Of a stretch of 64,000 nucleotides of DNA, positions 22,424-34,635 are shown in pieces; positions within the stretch are counted from its first letter, which is position 1, and each line of letters starts with the position of its first letter. This stretch comes from Diogma glabrata (taxonomy: Eukaryota > Arthropoda > Insecta > Diptera > Cylindrotomidae). The stretch is taken from NCBI GenBank assembly GCA_963693315.1, contig OY856186.1:93771127-93835126 (forward strand), read 5' to 3'. A program made the position numbers and the translations under genes. The notes below the pieces were generated by a model, which saw only the letters and a list, made by a program, of their open reading frames with translations, ran no database searches and had not been told where the DNA came from.

Positions 22424-23285
22424 CCCAAGCTGGGTTTGCCAGGCTTTGCAATACGGCCAAGCACTAGCCAATTAAAGGTTAACAGTACTTGGCTATTGTT
22501 ATTCGGCCAGATACTAAAACCTTTCATCGGCCAATCTATGGTTTACAGAAAATAGCCAGTATATAGTTACCTTTGAATTCCCAAGCACTGGCCCATGAAT
22601 GGTAAACATTACTTGGCTATTGTTATTGGGCGATTACTAAAACCACGATCCGATTGATCTACGGTTTGTGGAAAATGGCCAGTACAGTTTACTTTAAATG
22701 GCCAAGCAATGGTCCATTAATGGTTAACGTTAATTAGCTATTGTTATTAGGCCAGTTCTGCAACCAAGAATTAGCCTATCTTTGTCATTTAATTAAAATT
22801 CACTAGAGCAATATCCATTTAAAAAAATATATATTTGAAAAATTTTCACATATAGTTTCGTTATGCGTCTCGGCTAAAAGACTATGATAGTGTTGATGAT
22901 GTTAGAATAACTAGTAAATTTTTTTTCATTAGAAATTTTTATTTTATTTTCAATTAGTTTGTATTTATTTTATTTAACGTATTTAATGCCGTCGTATGAT
23001 AAAATTAAAAATTTTTTAATAGCCAACATGCTTGCCAGTTCTGGGCCATTACTGCAATACTAATCATTATTATTAGCTCATTACTGAACCAACTGTACAA
23101 CCTTGTATGGGCCATTGTTTATTTTCTCTGGGCCATGAATGGCAACCATTTATTGAACGAAGTTATCATCCAGTAATATTATGCTAATGGCCCAGTCATG
23201 GTTACTAGTACTTGCCCGTTGCTACGTTACTGGTCGTCAGTAATGGACCATTACTGTACCAGCTAGTTGTACAACCTCGTATGGG
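22424..23285 (+). mobile_element. CCCA-family element, complete forward copy
   Basis: Runs from CCCAAGCTGGGTTTGCCAGG to TACAACCTCGTATGGG, 862 bp, flanked by AA on both sides (22422-22423 and 23286-23287). Left part with TTGGCTATTGTTATT and GGCCAATCTATGG motifs, AT-rich centre with CTAAAAGACTATGATAG, right part with GGGCCATGAATGGCAACC. Non-coding. Confidence 0.85.
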
Positions 23286-25361
23286 AAGACATCTTATGAA
23301 TCCAACAAAATATAAAATTTTTGTTGCTTAAGAAACTATTATAGAATACCTATTTAATAAGCCAATGTCTACGGACCTGCAGTACTTTAAAAGAATTCTT
23401 AACAAAATTTCTCCCGTCAAGTTAACTACTCTACATATTATAGTAGTTAACTACTCTAAATACTATACATAGTATAGTATTGGTCGGTATATTCATATCA
23501 TCGTCCACCTAAAACCTTCAAATGAATTGTTAAAGAATTTTATTTTTCAGAGATATTAACTGCAGCAGTAACAACTAATATTATCCAGTTAAATCCATTC
23601 TTATATTTTTAATTATTTTATTTCTTGACTAAACTTTATTTTTTATACATCAGCAGCAAATTTATTATTCTTAACTCCATGAATAAAAAAATCTAATTTG
23701 TTAATTTACCGAGTTGAAGAAATAATGTTTAAAAACAGCGTTGAATGTCAAAAGTTTGACAGTTGAAAAAGGGTTTACAATAAAAAATTAAATTACCATT
23801 AATATGTGATTTTTTTATTTTTCAATTATAAAAGAACTTTATTAATTTAAATTAAATTCAGTATTATACAGAAACGTTGGTATATATGAGTAATCAATTC
23901 AACTATATTCTTCTTCTTTTTATTTAAATATATTGTTGCATTCAGAATTGTTCACGCTACTCACTACTGACTACCAAAAAACGTGTTTCATAACAATCAT
24001 GAAATTTGTTAATTGCATTTGCAATTTTTAATAATCATTTAAAGCAATATATTTTGTTAATTCAAAAAAAACAATCAAAATTAAATCCAATCTACCCTTA
24101 AAACTGAAAACAAACACAAACTACTCTTATATAAATTACAAAAAATTACTTCAAACAATTCTTTAAATGGAATTTTAATTGTCATTTCAAAATTCAATAG
24201 AATTGTTTTTATATTGCTTTCAAATATGTTCGTGATTAAATTCGCAGGAAAGGAGTGAAATACACACTTTAGTTTGACAAAAGAAAACTAAGTGGTTCCA
24301 TTTATAAACAATATATATAATTATTATTATTATTTGGATTCAAAAAATAAACGAATCTTGAATGAAATTTAAAAAAAAAACAAAGATTTAATTCAAACAT
24401 TAAAAAAAAAATTTTCTGATTATAAAAAGATTTCGAAGATAATTATTTAATTGTAAAGTAGCCAAACAAAATAAAATTAATCACGTAACTATATATTTAT
24501 TTTTAGGACGTTTTTTTCAATCCAAAACTTTTATTATTAAAGAAATTAAAAGCGCATGAGTTAGTTTTTTGTTTTGTAATTCAGTTATTTTAATTTTAAT
24601 CATTATTTTTTGATTTTAGATAAAAGTTTGTCTAGTTTGTTGTAGTGTTAGTGAAGCGTATATAAAATATGTAAAAAAATTTTTTGATTGAGTTGAAATC
24701 GAAACTATTATACCATTTTCCTCTTAAACTTTTTCATTTTTTTTTTATTCAACATGAATTGATTTAATATTTATTTCGGTTTAATTGTGTGTTCTGTTTT
24801 ATTTTGTTAATGATTATTGAGTTTGTGGGAATTAATTTTAATTCCTTTACTGTATTTTTGTTTGTTGATTTATTGTAAATATCGATGTTTCAAGTTGTAT
24901 TTTATATTGATAAATAGAAATTTCAGAATATAATTAAAGAAACGTTTTTTGAATTGAAATTTTTAGACCGCGTATATACAGCATCAGAACGAAAAGTAAT
25001 AAAACCAATGTAACAAAAATGTTTCGGCCACCACTTCAGTTTAATACAAAACACACATGTTATCATTTATTAACCTACCGACACACGTATTTGTCCAACT
25101 TTAGATATTCAACATACATTTTTCTGTTGAAATTCTTATATTTTAACACATTTTACCAAGTGTAGATTCGCATATTCAATTTCCACAAAACCTTACACCT
25201 AGTTAAATCTTTCTTAACCTAATTTAAAATGTAACAAAGTAGACTTCGGCAAGAATCGAACGAAGTAGATAGGATAGATTGGTTGAATTTTTGCTTGTAG
25301 AAGGACACCGACGGCTTCTGATACCCTCCTAGTGAATTTTACAATTTTAAATAGCTTTTTA
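23286..25361. other. AT-rich stretch with no recognised gene
   Basis: No open frame or known element was identified. A weak tRNA-like B-box (GTTCGATTCTTGCC on the minus strand, about 25246-25262) might mark a SINE remnant at 25240-25325, but no matching A-box or fold is convincing. Confidence 0.5.
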
Positions 25362-25930
25362 ATTAACTAATTTAAATAACAATTTATTTAAAACAAATTT
25401 AATAATTTTTGCTTTAAAAACTTTTTTTAAATAATATTTTATTACATGTTTCAACCATAAAAGGTTATTCTCAAACATTTGAAAATATTGAAAAAAAGTT
25501 GAAGGGTTCAGGGGAAAAACAACGTAAGTCCATTTCATTCGAAATCGAGATAGTGCTGCTATCTGCTAAAGAAATATAAAGGATTTCTGCTGGTAGATTC
25601 AATTTTGATGGATATCAAACCCAGCCCATATAAATCAATTGAAAAGAATTCGCAACATTTTTACAGGGAAAAACAACTTAATCCACCATTTTTACCAACA
25701 AACGCCTCTGGTGGCCCCGGTTAAAAAACACATTTATGAACCATGTCTATTCATTGTTTAATCCGAATTCACAAATTATCTTGCATTTTAAAGACTTCAA
25801 ACACAAAATTTCAATTTTCTCGATATATGATTTTATGGACTTACGTTGTTTTTTCCCTGTACCCTTCAGTTGTTAAAGCAAAAATTATTAAATTTATTTT
25901 AAATAAATTATTATTAAATTAATTTAAACA
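25362..25930. mobile_element. Inverted-repeat element, about 570 bp
   Basis: Outer arms: AACAATTTATTTAAAACAAA and TTTAATAATTTTTGCTTTAA on the left against TTAAAGCAAAAATTATTAAA and AATTTATTTTAAATAAATTA on the right. Inner arms: AGTTGAAGGGTTCAGGGG and AAAAACAACGTAAGTCCAT against GGACTTACGTTGTTTTTTCC and CTGTACCCTTCAGTT. The left arm has about 60 extra bases between the two blocks. Non-coding; superfamily unknown. Confidence 0.7.
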
Positions 25931-26114
25931 ACTTGGAGACCAAATCATCACTATTTTAATTTATTTAACCAAATTAAAAATTTTTAAAACGTTTAATTAA
26001 TTTTAAATGATTTATGCTGCCCAAATGTTGCTCAAAATTTTGATTATTTTTTTAGGTAAACAATATTAAATTTTATTTTGAAAATTCTCAAATTATTTAA
26101 TAATTCAAACCTAG

Positions 26115-26335
26115 TGAAGACTGTTTAGACCGCCATATTTTCATAAGAGATATCTCTTCCAACTTGGCCATCAAAGTCACCATGAAACATAACGACCTCA
26201 TGTGTGAAACCAACACCTATCTCATAGCCTGCTCCAGTGCTATGTAGTCTTTCTTGTCGACTGTCGAGCTTCAGTAGATGCATATACCACGACATTGAGA
26301 GGCAATAAGATATGTTGGAAAATACGAAAACATAT
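26115..26335 (-). pseudogene. Endonuclease fragment of a decayed non-LTR element
   Basis: On the minus strand the frame reads VYASTEARQS ... and MFHGDFDGQVGRDISYENM, the HGDFN-x-x-GR motif of apurinic-type endonucleases of RTE-like elements with the catalytic Asn changed. The DNA resembles 56310-56480 (+). Only about 70 codons remain. Confidence 0.5.
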
Positions 26336-26599
26336 GTAACACTGCGATAACTTTTTTTTTAAATTAAGTTTTGCATTTAGTAAATCCATATACTAAAGTA
26401 CGTTTTGTATTCTGTATCCTGTATCCTGTAAGTTACGTAAATCTAAACATTTATATTGTAAAAACGCAACATTAGTTGTAGCAATAAACCGTATTGCTTA
26501 TTCCCATTGTAATATTTGTTATATATGAAAGATTTTTTATTCTTGTAGGATTTAATTCTCGCTCTCCAAATTTTTAAATAGTATAAGTCTAGGTACAGT

Positions 26600-26880
26600 C
26601 TGGATACCAAGGATACCTGGATACCAAGTCATATGAGTGCAGACCAGAGGTTGTCGCGGATGATACTATCATATGCTTGCTTGAAATCAACGTAGAGTTG
26701 ATAGAGCTGTAAAGCTGATGTTGTACTCCCAACATTTTCCAGAATCATCCTTAAGGTAAAACATTGATCTGTGGTTGATCGGTTGGAACGAAAACCACAC
26801 TGATAGTCACCGATGATAGATTCGGCGAACGGAATGAGTCGAGCAAGTATGACATTAGCTAGCATTTTATCAATGCGATT
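26600..26880 (-). pseudogene. RTE-like LINE reverse transcriptase, downstream piece
   Basis: Encodes IDKMLANVILARLIPFAES, IIGDYQCGFRSNRSTTDQ and LYVDFKQAYDSI, reverse transcriptase motifs of RTE-type elements. It continues the reading frame ending at 32211 on the other side of the inserted LINE: joining the flanks gives TPNIINRIDKMLAN without a break. The copy is lost after LWSALI near 26600, before the catalytic YADD motif. Confidence 0.8.
26872..26880. repeat. Target site duplication of the inserted LINE
   Basis: AATGCGATT here and AATACGATT at 32202-32210 flank the 5.3-kb LINE. One substitution separates them. The duplicated bases lie inside the RTE reverse transcriptase frame. Confidence 0.75.
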
Positions 26881-27186
26881 TTTATTTTTATTTTTATTTT
26901 ATTTTATTCATTCGCAAAAACTAACATACAGACATTATGTCCATTACATGTTAGTATAAATATTATACAATTATCTGCATATATATACAATACAAAGAAA
27001 AAAAATATTTAATTTAAAATGAAATATTCAAATATTCTATGAAATACATTATAATATTCTATAAAGACACTTGTGATTCAAAAGAAATATAGTTAAATTT
27101 ATTGTTGTTAGGTTTTTCTTAATATTAAATCTATAGGTTAGAATGGTTAATTTACAATTTATTATTAAAAAAGTTTACATTTTGTT

Positions 27187-30100
27187 TTATGTTGAATTAC
27201 TTTGTAAAATTAATTTTTTAAATACGGAAAACGAAGACGACAACAAGTTAATATGATTGAAATTATAATTATGCGAGGTTTGCAATCTTATTAATGGTGA
27301 ATGCGTTCTTAAATTTGTTTTGTATGTGTTTAAATGAAGAAGTAGCGGATTTCGTATATTGTAACATGAGTTATCTCTAGGCCGAATCGAATGATTTAAG
27401 TCGGTCTCGATCAATCTATTAATAATTTTAAACAACGTAAGCTCATTCGTATTAGTACGTCTCTCTTCTAACGATTTCAATTCATATCTTTTAAGTCTAT
27501 CAGGGTATGGTTCCTTAGGAAGATTCATTTTAAAATTTAAGAATCTGGTAAATTTTTTTTGTAAGCGTTCAATTGTAATGAATAACATATTTTGGGTTCC
27601 AAATTGGAGATATATATTCGAGATGAGATCGCACTAGGCCATTAAATGTAGAAATAAGAGACTTAGCATTTTTGAAGTCAGCACAGACTCGCATTATAAA
27701 TCCTAGTAATTTATACGATTTATTGACTATGTTCTGTATGTGGATATTGAATTTTAAATTATTATCTATAACGACTCCTAGATCGCGTACAGAGTCTTTT
27801 TGCAAAAGTGTCCAGTTATTTATGTTATATTGAACATTAATATGTATTGGCCTTGGTTTAATTTTTAACGTGACACATTTTTCAACATTTAGATGCAAAT
27901 CATTTTCAACACACCAATTGTATAAACAGTCTAGATCCGATTGTAATGTTACACAGTCCTTAAGGGATTTTATTGATAAAAATATTTTTAAATCATCTGC
28001 AAATAGAAGAACCTTGCACTTGAGGTTGTCAATAATATCATCAATAAACAATATAAATAATAACGGTCCCAATATGGACCCTTGCGGAACCCCAGATGTA
28101 GGTGTAAAAGTATTTGATTTGCAGTTTTTGAGTTGAATGTATTGCATTCTCTCTTCTAAATATGAACGAATCCATTGTAATAACAGATTTCCTATACCAA
28201 AACGTTTTAGTTTAGATAGAAGTATATCATGGTTTACTTTGTCAAATGCTTTAGAGAAGTCTGTATACACCCCATACAAGGTTGTACAACTGGTCCAGTA
28301 ATGGTCCATTACTGGCAGCCAGTAATGCAGCAATGGGCGAGTACTGGCAACCACGACTGGGCCATTAACATAATTTTACTGGATGATAACTTCGGACAAT
28401 AAATGGTTGCCATTCTTGGGCCAAATACTGGCAACCATGACTGGGTCGTTAAAAAAAATATACATTATTATCATGTGTAAATTTAAATAAATTAAATACA
28501 AACAAATTTAAAATAAAATAAAATGACGAAAAAAATTCAAAACTCCCCATACAACTGGTTCAGTTGCCATTAAAAAAAATATAAAATAATATTTTTTATA
28601 CATAAATTTAAATAAATTATTTACAAAATAATTAAAATAAAATAGAAATGAAAATAAATTAAAACATATACCAACCTTTTCTATATTACCATAGTCTTTC
28701 AACCGACAAGGCGATAACTAAACTATATGTGAAATTTTTCAAACTATGTATTTCTAAAAGGGATAATACTCTAGTGAAATTTAAAAAAAATGACAGAACG
28801 GCAAATTCATGGCTACAGTACTGGCCCAATAACAATAGCCAAATAATATTTACCATTCATGGGCCAGTGCTTGGCCATTCAAAGGTAACAATATACTGGC
28901 TATTTTCTGTAAACCATAGATCGGCCGATGATTGGTTCTAGTATTGGCCCAGTAACAATAGCCAAGTACTGTTAACCATTAATGGACCAGTGCTTGGCCG
29001 TATGCCAATGTCTGGCAAAACCTACTTGGGACCACATCAACTCCGAAACCAGAGTCCAATGACGCGTACACATATTCTGTAAAATTTAAAAGATTTGTCA
29101 TTGTGGAACGTTTTTTTAAAAAATCCATGTTGCTTGCTTGAGACTTGTTTTTTTACATGTTCGAATATGACGTTATGTAAAAGTCTTTCAAATACTTTAC
29201 TACAACTGTTTAAAATGGAGATCGGCCGGTAGTTTATTATAATTGTTGAATCGCCCGACTTAAATATAGGTGTTATTTTGGCATTCTTCCACTGGGTTGG
29301 AAATATACCCTCGCTTAGAGATTGATTGAAAATTATTGCAAGTGGCTTGTAAATAGAATTAGCACAATATTTTAAAAAAATTGGTGGTATATCATCGGGG
29401 CCACTTCCTTTATTTATATCAAGAGCCTTCAGTTCTAAAATGATGTCATTGTCAGATATTACAAATGTGTCTAATATATTTATATTTCTGTTATTATTAC
29501 TAGGCCTTATACTGCATGTGTTATTGTTGTAGACAGAGCTAAAATAATTTGCAAAGAGCTCGCAAATTTCATCGGGTGTCTTAGCAGTTTTTTCATTTAG
29601 GCTCATTAAAGCAAGTATTGTGTTAGACTTCTTGAGACTTTTTGTGTATGCCCAAAAATGTTTTGGATTAGATGATATATTTAGTTCCAATGATTTCATA
29701 TAATTAGCATGAGATATCTTAATTTCTTTTTCAACTTTGGCTCTAACAGTGGAGAACATATTATAGTATTCGGTGTCACTCGTGCGCTTGTATATACTAC
29801 GAAATTTGTTTTGATATTTTATCAGTTCGATAAGACTATCGGAATACCAATCTGGAAATTTCCGGCTTTTGACTGCTATCTTGGGTATATAAGACGATAT
29901 AATTCGGTTTATCTCAGTATAAAAGATGTCTACTGAGTTAATAGTATTAAGATTCCCCAACAATTCATCCCATTTTACTAAATTGATTTCGCGATTGATG
30001 TTTTTATAGTTACAACCCTTGAAGTTGTCTCTCTGATTTTTATATTCTTTAAGAAGAGGCATCTTATTCGATTTGAGTGATATTAATAAGGGAGGATGAT

Positions 30101-30781
30101 GTCGATCGATTTTGCTTAGACATTCAATAGCTTTATCAACTGTAATGTTGTAAAAAGGAATTTTGACAATACCAAGTCTAGCAGTCTATCGTTGGCATTA
30201 AAACTCCGTTAAACTGTTGCAAGTCCGAAAAATTTTGTGTATCTATTAGTTCTTGAGCAGGTCCAGTATCGTGTAAAATTGGTTCTAAAAAATTAGAAGT
30301 TGTTTTTGACCAGTTAACATTTGATAAATTAAAATCACCTACAAGTAGGAACTGAGAATCTAATGTATTAGTATTGATGATATTATTGACATTATCGAAA
30401 TAACTTCGATAATGGGATTGATTTGCTTGCGGGTAGAAGTAAGGAACATTGATATACAAATTTGTATTTTTCAGTCTAATACATACCCAAATTTCTTCTA
30501 AATAACATTCCCATGAGCTTAGCCGATATGAATGAAACTTTTTTTTTTATCGCGATAAGAACACCACCACCATCAGATTTGCCAGGAAATAATGTCAAAT
30601 CCCTATCTTTTCTATAGACAACATAGTTGTTTGTAAATAATTCATCATCAAGTATATTGTCATTCAAGAAAGTTTCATTTAAACAAATAACATCGTAATT
30701 TGTAATCATAATGTTTTTAAGAAATACTCCCGTTTTCGTTCAAAGTCCGTTTACATTCTGGAAATATATTGAAATATTCAT
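27187..30781 (-). pseudogene. LINE ORF2: endonuclease plus reverse transcriptase, broken
   Basis: Starts at ATG 30781 (MNISIYFQNVNG); codon 14 is TGA where relatives carry Arg. Endonuclease motifs follow: CLNETFL, LVGDFNLSNVNW and DRHHPPLL, with frameshifts near 30470 and 30170. The reverse transcriptase has KNAKITPIFKSGD, NYRPISILNSCSKVFE, then a frameshift near 29110 and the CCCA insertion. It resumes at 28270 with VYTDFSKAFDKV, SGVPQGSILGPL and the catalytic LLFADD. A further frameshift near 27575 precedes the C-terminal LKSLEERR domain. The product would copy its RNA at a nicked target; this copy cannot. Confidence 0.85.
28271..29030 (-). mobile_element. CCCA-family element inside the LINE reverse transcriptase
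   Basis: A 760-bp copy from CCCATACAAGGTTGTACAAC to CAAAACCTACTTGGG. AC is duplicated (28269-28270 and 29031-29032). Removing the element and one AC restores TGTATACACCACATCAAC, which encodes VDVVYT, exactly the reverse transcriptase frame expected. This is the cleanest proof of the family's ends and its 2-bp duplication. It is shorter than other complete copies because parts of the centre and right half are missing. Confidence 0.92.
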
Positions 30782-30928
30782 AATAAATAATTCATAGAAA
30801 GGAAAAATAAAGAGAAAAAGATTCAAAACAGCAATACAATTATAAATTAAAAATTAATTTTAAGAAAATACAGTTAATATTAAGAAAATACTCAGGCAAT
30901 TATAAACAGCCGTTGTTGCTTCCTGTGG

Positions 30929-31882
30929 TTATACTTTACGTAACTCTTCAATCTGCTCAACAGATTTTATTCTGATAATTTTTGTTGTTTTTGATTTACG
31001 GGCTAGAACATTTCCATTTTGGAACCATATAAATTCATACAGTTTTGTATCTTTCAATAATTGTTTTGCTTGATATAGCAGCATTTGTTTATAAGAAGAG
31101 ATGTGATCGGTGATATTAAAATATGAGGTTTTGTTTTCATCATTGTTTTGTGGTGTGGATAATCCAAAATCCGTTGCGGTTAAGTTACGTCCAATATCAA
31201 TTTTCTTTGCTTTAAGGGCATCACATATTTTTTGTTTAGTAATTTGACTGTCGCACTGTATGATAATACCACTAGATTGATTGTTATTAAAACGAGTTCG
31301 ATGATCTGATTTTAAGTTGTCAATACAAGACGGTATTTTAATTGTTTCAAAAACAGTTTTAATTATATCTGTGACAACTTCATTTTCTTTTACTGGAATA
31401 CCATGAAGAACTAAATTCGAACATCGATGACCTTCTTCCATTTGGTCCATTTCTTGAATAACGGACGAAACCGACTTCTTTATTTTGGTGTTTTCATTCA
31501 TTAAATGTTGAATTTTAGTTTCGTGAAATTCTACGACATTGTGAATAATTAGCATTTTTTCAAATTTTTCATTGATAGAGCTCAACGAGGTCATAAATAT
31601 TTGTTGTTGGTTTTTCAAAAATCTCAATTCAGTACCAAAATCATGCATTGTACTTTTTAGTAAAGACAAATCACTTACATTGTAGCTGTCGATGTTATTT
31701 ATTGGTGAAATGGATTCAGAACGACAAGATTGACAACACCAATGAACACTGTTACTTCCACTTTCTTTTAAAAATTCAGAAGATATTTCAACACAGTTGA
31801 CATGATATTGTTTACTACGTCTAGAACATTTAACACTTGCTTTCGTACGAGATATTTTTTGTTCACATTTAGCACAATTCAT
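30929..31882 (-). CDS. LINE ORF1 protein, PHD-like finger and RNA-binding domain
   Basis: 317 residues, uninterrupted. An N-terminal zinc-finger-like segment has C3, C6, C19, H27, C30, C50 and C53 in a PHD-type spacing, but the expected fourth ligand is Arg22. A helical, probably coiled-coil region follows (about 70-145), then an RRM-like core beginning SNLVLHGIPVKENE near 158. ORF1 proteins of this type bind the element RNA and form the retrotransposition particle. The ORF is separated from ORF2 by about 150 bases. It is the only intact frame of this LINE. Confidence 0.8.
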   Translation of the reverse strand: MNCAKCEQKISRTKASVKCSRRSKQYHVNCVEISSEFLKESGSNSVHWCCQSCRSESISPINNIDSYNVSDLSLLKSTMHDFGTELRFLKNQQQIFMTSLSSINEKFEKMLIIHNVVEFHETKIQHLMNENTKIKKSVSSVIQEMDQMEEGHRCSNLVLHGIPVKENEVVTDIIKTVFETIKIPSCIDNLKSDHRTRFNNNQSSGIIIQCDSQITKQKICDALKAKKIDIGRNLTATDFGLSTPQNNDENKTSYFNITDHISSYKQMLLYQAKQLLKDTKLYEFIWFQNGNVLARKSKTTKIIRIKSVEQIEELRKV

Positions 31883-32210
31883 TTTTATTTCCGTATTTTA
31901 CCGTAAGAACAAAATTGTAAATTGGTTTTTCGTATCCAAAAGTTCAAAACTGTAATTATATATCACCTCACAATAATTTTAAATCTTTCTCACTTCATTC
32001 ACCCTTCAAATGATATTTTCTAGATTAATATTTTTATAATATGAATATAACACAAATAGTTTTTATTTAAACAAAATACTATTAACTTATGTTCCGTAAA
32101 TAGATTTAATATAGATTAGATTAAAATTCATATAAATTTTTAATCGATGATTTCCTTTTTTCTTAATTTATTATATGCAACAAAATTGTAAAAATTTAAG
32201 TAATACGATT

Positions 32211-34010
32211 GATTATATTAGGTGTGCACAGCACAGAAGGAGAATAGCGAATGAGCGATGCCACGATAATTCGCACATTTTAGGCTGTCATCTTTCTTAT
32301 GTAGCGGAACAATGAGAGCTATTTTCCATTCAGCAGGTAGTTTTTCTTTTTCTCAGATTGCAAGAATCAGATCGTATGTACGTGAGACCAGAGCTACTCC
32401 TCCATTTTTGAATAGTTATGCAGGGATTCCATCGATACCTGGTGATTAACCATTTTTTAATTTTTTGATGGCAGCCATGGCCATAGAAGAAGTGGCTATT
32501 GTTGGGTAAGCTTGCATTGTTGGTTGCTCCGTCACTTGATGGAGCAATTGCTCGAATAGGATGAACTTCATTCGTCCTATTCAATAGGTCTTGAAAGTGG
32601 GATCGCCGCATACTGCCAGCACATCACTTTCATTTCTTGTAAGCTCGTTATTTCCGTTTTTGATCGCTGTGGATCTTAGGTGGAAATATTTTGCCAGATT
32701 GCATTGGCAAAACACTTCTTTCGAATTTCCATTAGGTGCATGTTGGTTTATGTTTTTGACACAGCTCTTCAAGTTTTCGCGCTTCTGTTTACGTAGGAGT
32801 TTTGCTAAGGCTTTTCTGGCCCATAGATAATCAGTTTGGGAGCTTCAGGTGTTCCTTGTTAACCATTTTTCTTGCAGTTTTTGTTTGTACTCAACGCTTT
32901 CGTGGCAATCGTCATCAAACCATTCGTTACGTGATTTCAGTGGTCGTTTTCCGATTGTAGTTTGTGCAGCGGATATAATGGTTTATTAAAGCGTTTGCAT
33001 TCTTCTTGTATGTTTAATGGCATCTCAGACGGGATGTCATGCTCTTCTATGTTTTGCGTTACTATTTCCTGATGTCTATTAGCATTTCCGGATGTTTAAA
33101 TGCTTCGACATTCCAGCGTACGGTCTTTTTTGCTTGTCTATTAAATTTAGATGACAACTTGCACTTGTACTTAAATATGACAAGCATATGATCGGTGTCC
33201 ATATCAGCACCTCTATATCACTTGTCAGTTACACTTGTAGAGTGTCTCTTAGAAATCGTGACATGATCGATTTGTTTTTCAGTTCTTCCATCGTTTGATT
33301 TCCACGTTGTTTTGTGGATTCTCTTATGAGGAAAGAAAGTGCTAGAAATTACTAGATCATACATTATAGCCAGTTCAGCTGCGTGAAAGCCGTTGTTTTT
33401 ACTGGTATGATGCAAGCTGTTTGGGCCGATATGTGTTTTTTCTGCCTTTCTACCAATTTGAGCATTGAAGTCACCTACCACGATTTTTATATCGTGCCGC
33501 GGGATATATTATTGATGACTTCTTCGAGTTCTAGAAAGAACAGGTCTTTAAAGTTTAATGTTATCTGCTTTGTCTTCAGTAGGTGCATGAACATTGATGA
33601 TCGGTACATTGAATTTTTGCGTACGGATTCTCATTGTGCATATCCGCATATTAATTGGGCAAAAGTCGATAACATGTTGATTCACGCGACGATGTAAGAG
33701 AAAGCCAATTCCAAATTCTCCTCCGTTTTGATGACCGCAGTAGTAGAGAGTGTATCCCCTGACTGTTTCGTGGATTCCACTCCCTGGCTATCCTTAAGCT
33801 AAAACATCTTAGTTCTTGTAATGCTACTATATCTAGTGTGTAGCTATCGATTTGGTTTGTAAGTTTTAGTAGATCTCCTGGTCTTCTAAGGCAATTAGCA
33901 CGTTCCAGGCTCCCATTTTTAAATCGTAGTCCGGGTACAGTTTCCGAGGTCATTCTTGAAATGATTCCGAGATAATCCAAGGTCAGTGTACAGAATTCAT
34001 GACAAATAGT
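32211..34010 (-). pseudogene. RTE-like LINE: endonuclease and start of reverse transcriptase
   Basis: Minus-strand fragments show RPGDLLKLTNQIDSYTLD, IVALQEL, VVGDFNAQIGRKAEKTH and TEKQIDHVTIS, i.e. the ordered endonuclease motifs of RTE-type elements often annotated as craniofacial development protein 2-like. Further down come HFQDLLNRTNEVHP and, in another frame, LPAEWKIALIVPLHKKDD then CANYRGI. Frameshifts occur near 33650, 33200, 32600 and 32250. The element continues at 26880-26600 beyond the inserted LINE. The 5' boundary is unclear. Confidence 0.8.
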
Positions 34011-34100
34011 TTTTTACGGAAATGGGGTATTAGCCCTTCGCCTAACCCAAATTTTCGTGAATGGGTTCGTTCTGCATCTTAAGGTTACCAGAAACAACCT

Positions 34101-34269
34101 TTTAACACGTTTATACAGCGACCCGCTTGATTCAAGACAGGCGCTCGCTCCAAGCCACTCTAACATGGAGAACAGACGCTTTTTGCACGTTTATGTAGCG
34201 AGACGCGTGATTCAAGACAGACACCCAATCCAAGCCGCCCCTAGGCCCTAACATGGAGAACAGACGCTT
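34101..34269 (+). repeat. Tandem duplication, unit 80-89 bp
   Basis: CACGTTTATACAGCGACCCG ... CTAACATGGAGAACAGACGC is followed by CACGTTTATGTAGCGAGACG ... CTAACATGGAGAACAGACGC. The unit is GC-richer than its surroundings and lies just upstream (minus-strand sense) of the RTE-like relic, so it may be part of that element's 5' UTR. Confidence 0.75.
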
Positions 34270-34635
34270 GAGTTGCATTGGTTTTATGGCGTCAATGACT
34301 CACCATGGACCAGAATCATTGAGTATAACCAGTATTTACTCCGCCCCTCTCAACTACACCAACTTAATTCTGTTAGTGTTACCCATGTAGCACGGCGTGG
34401 ACGTAGAATTTCGTATTTTCGCTACCCTTGTTGTGATAACTGCATAATTGTAACTTATTTAATTGATTTGTGCAGGCTTTAAATAATATTCTTTTCTATT
34501 AAAAATGAACACATTAATGTATGGACAAAGCAAAGCGCCTGTTTTGAGTATCTCAACATTTGAATTCTTTATTTATTACTCAACTACCGTACAATACTTG
34601 GCATATCAATAAAAAGCAAGTTTTTAGAACAATTC

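Larger units (their letters stand above)
26881..32201 (-). mobile_element. CR1/Jockey-like LINE, full-length but mutated
   Basis: Minus-strand order: 5' UTR (32201-31883), ORF1 (31882-30929), ORF2 with endonuclease and reverse transcriptase (30781-27187), 3' UTR and a tail of AAAAT-type repeats (26881-26920). A 9-bp duplication flanks it. It sits in an RTE-like element and itself contains a CCCA element at 28271-29030. ORF1 is intact; ORF2 has a stop, several frameshifts and the insertion, so the copy is dead. Confidence 0.85.
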
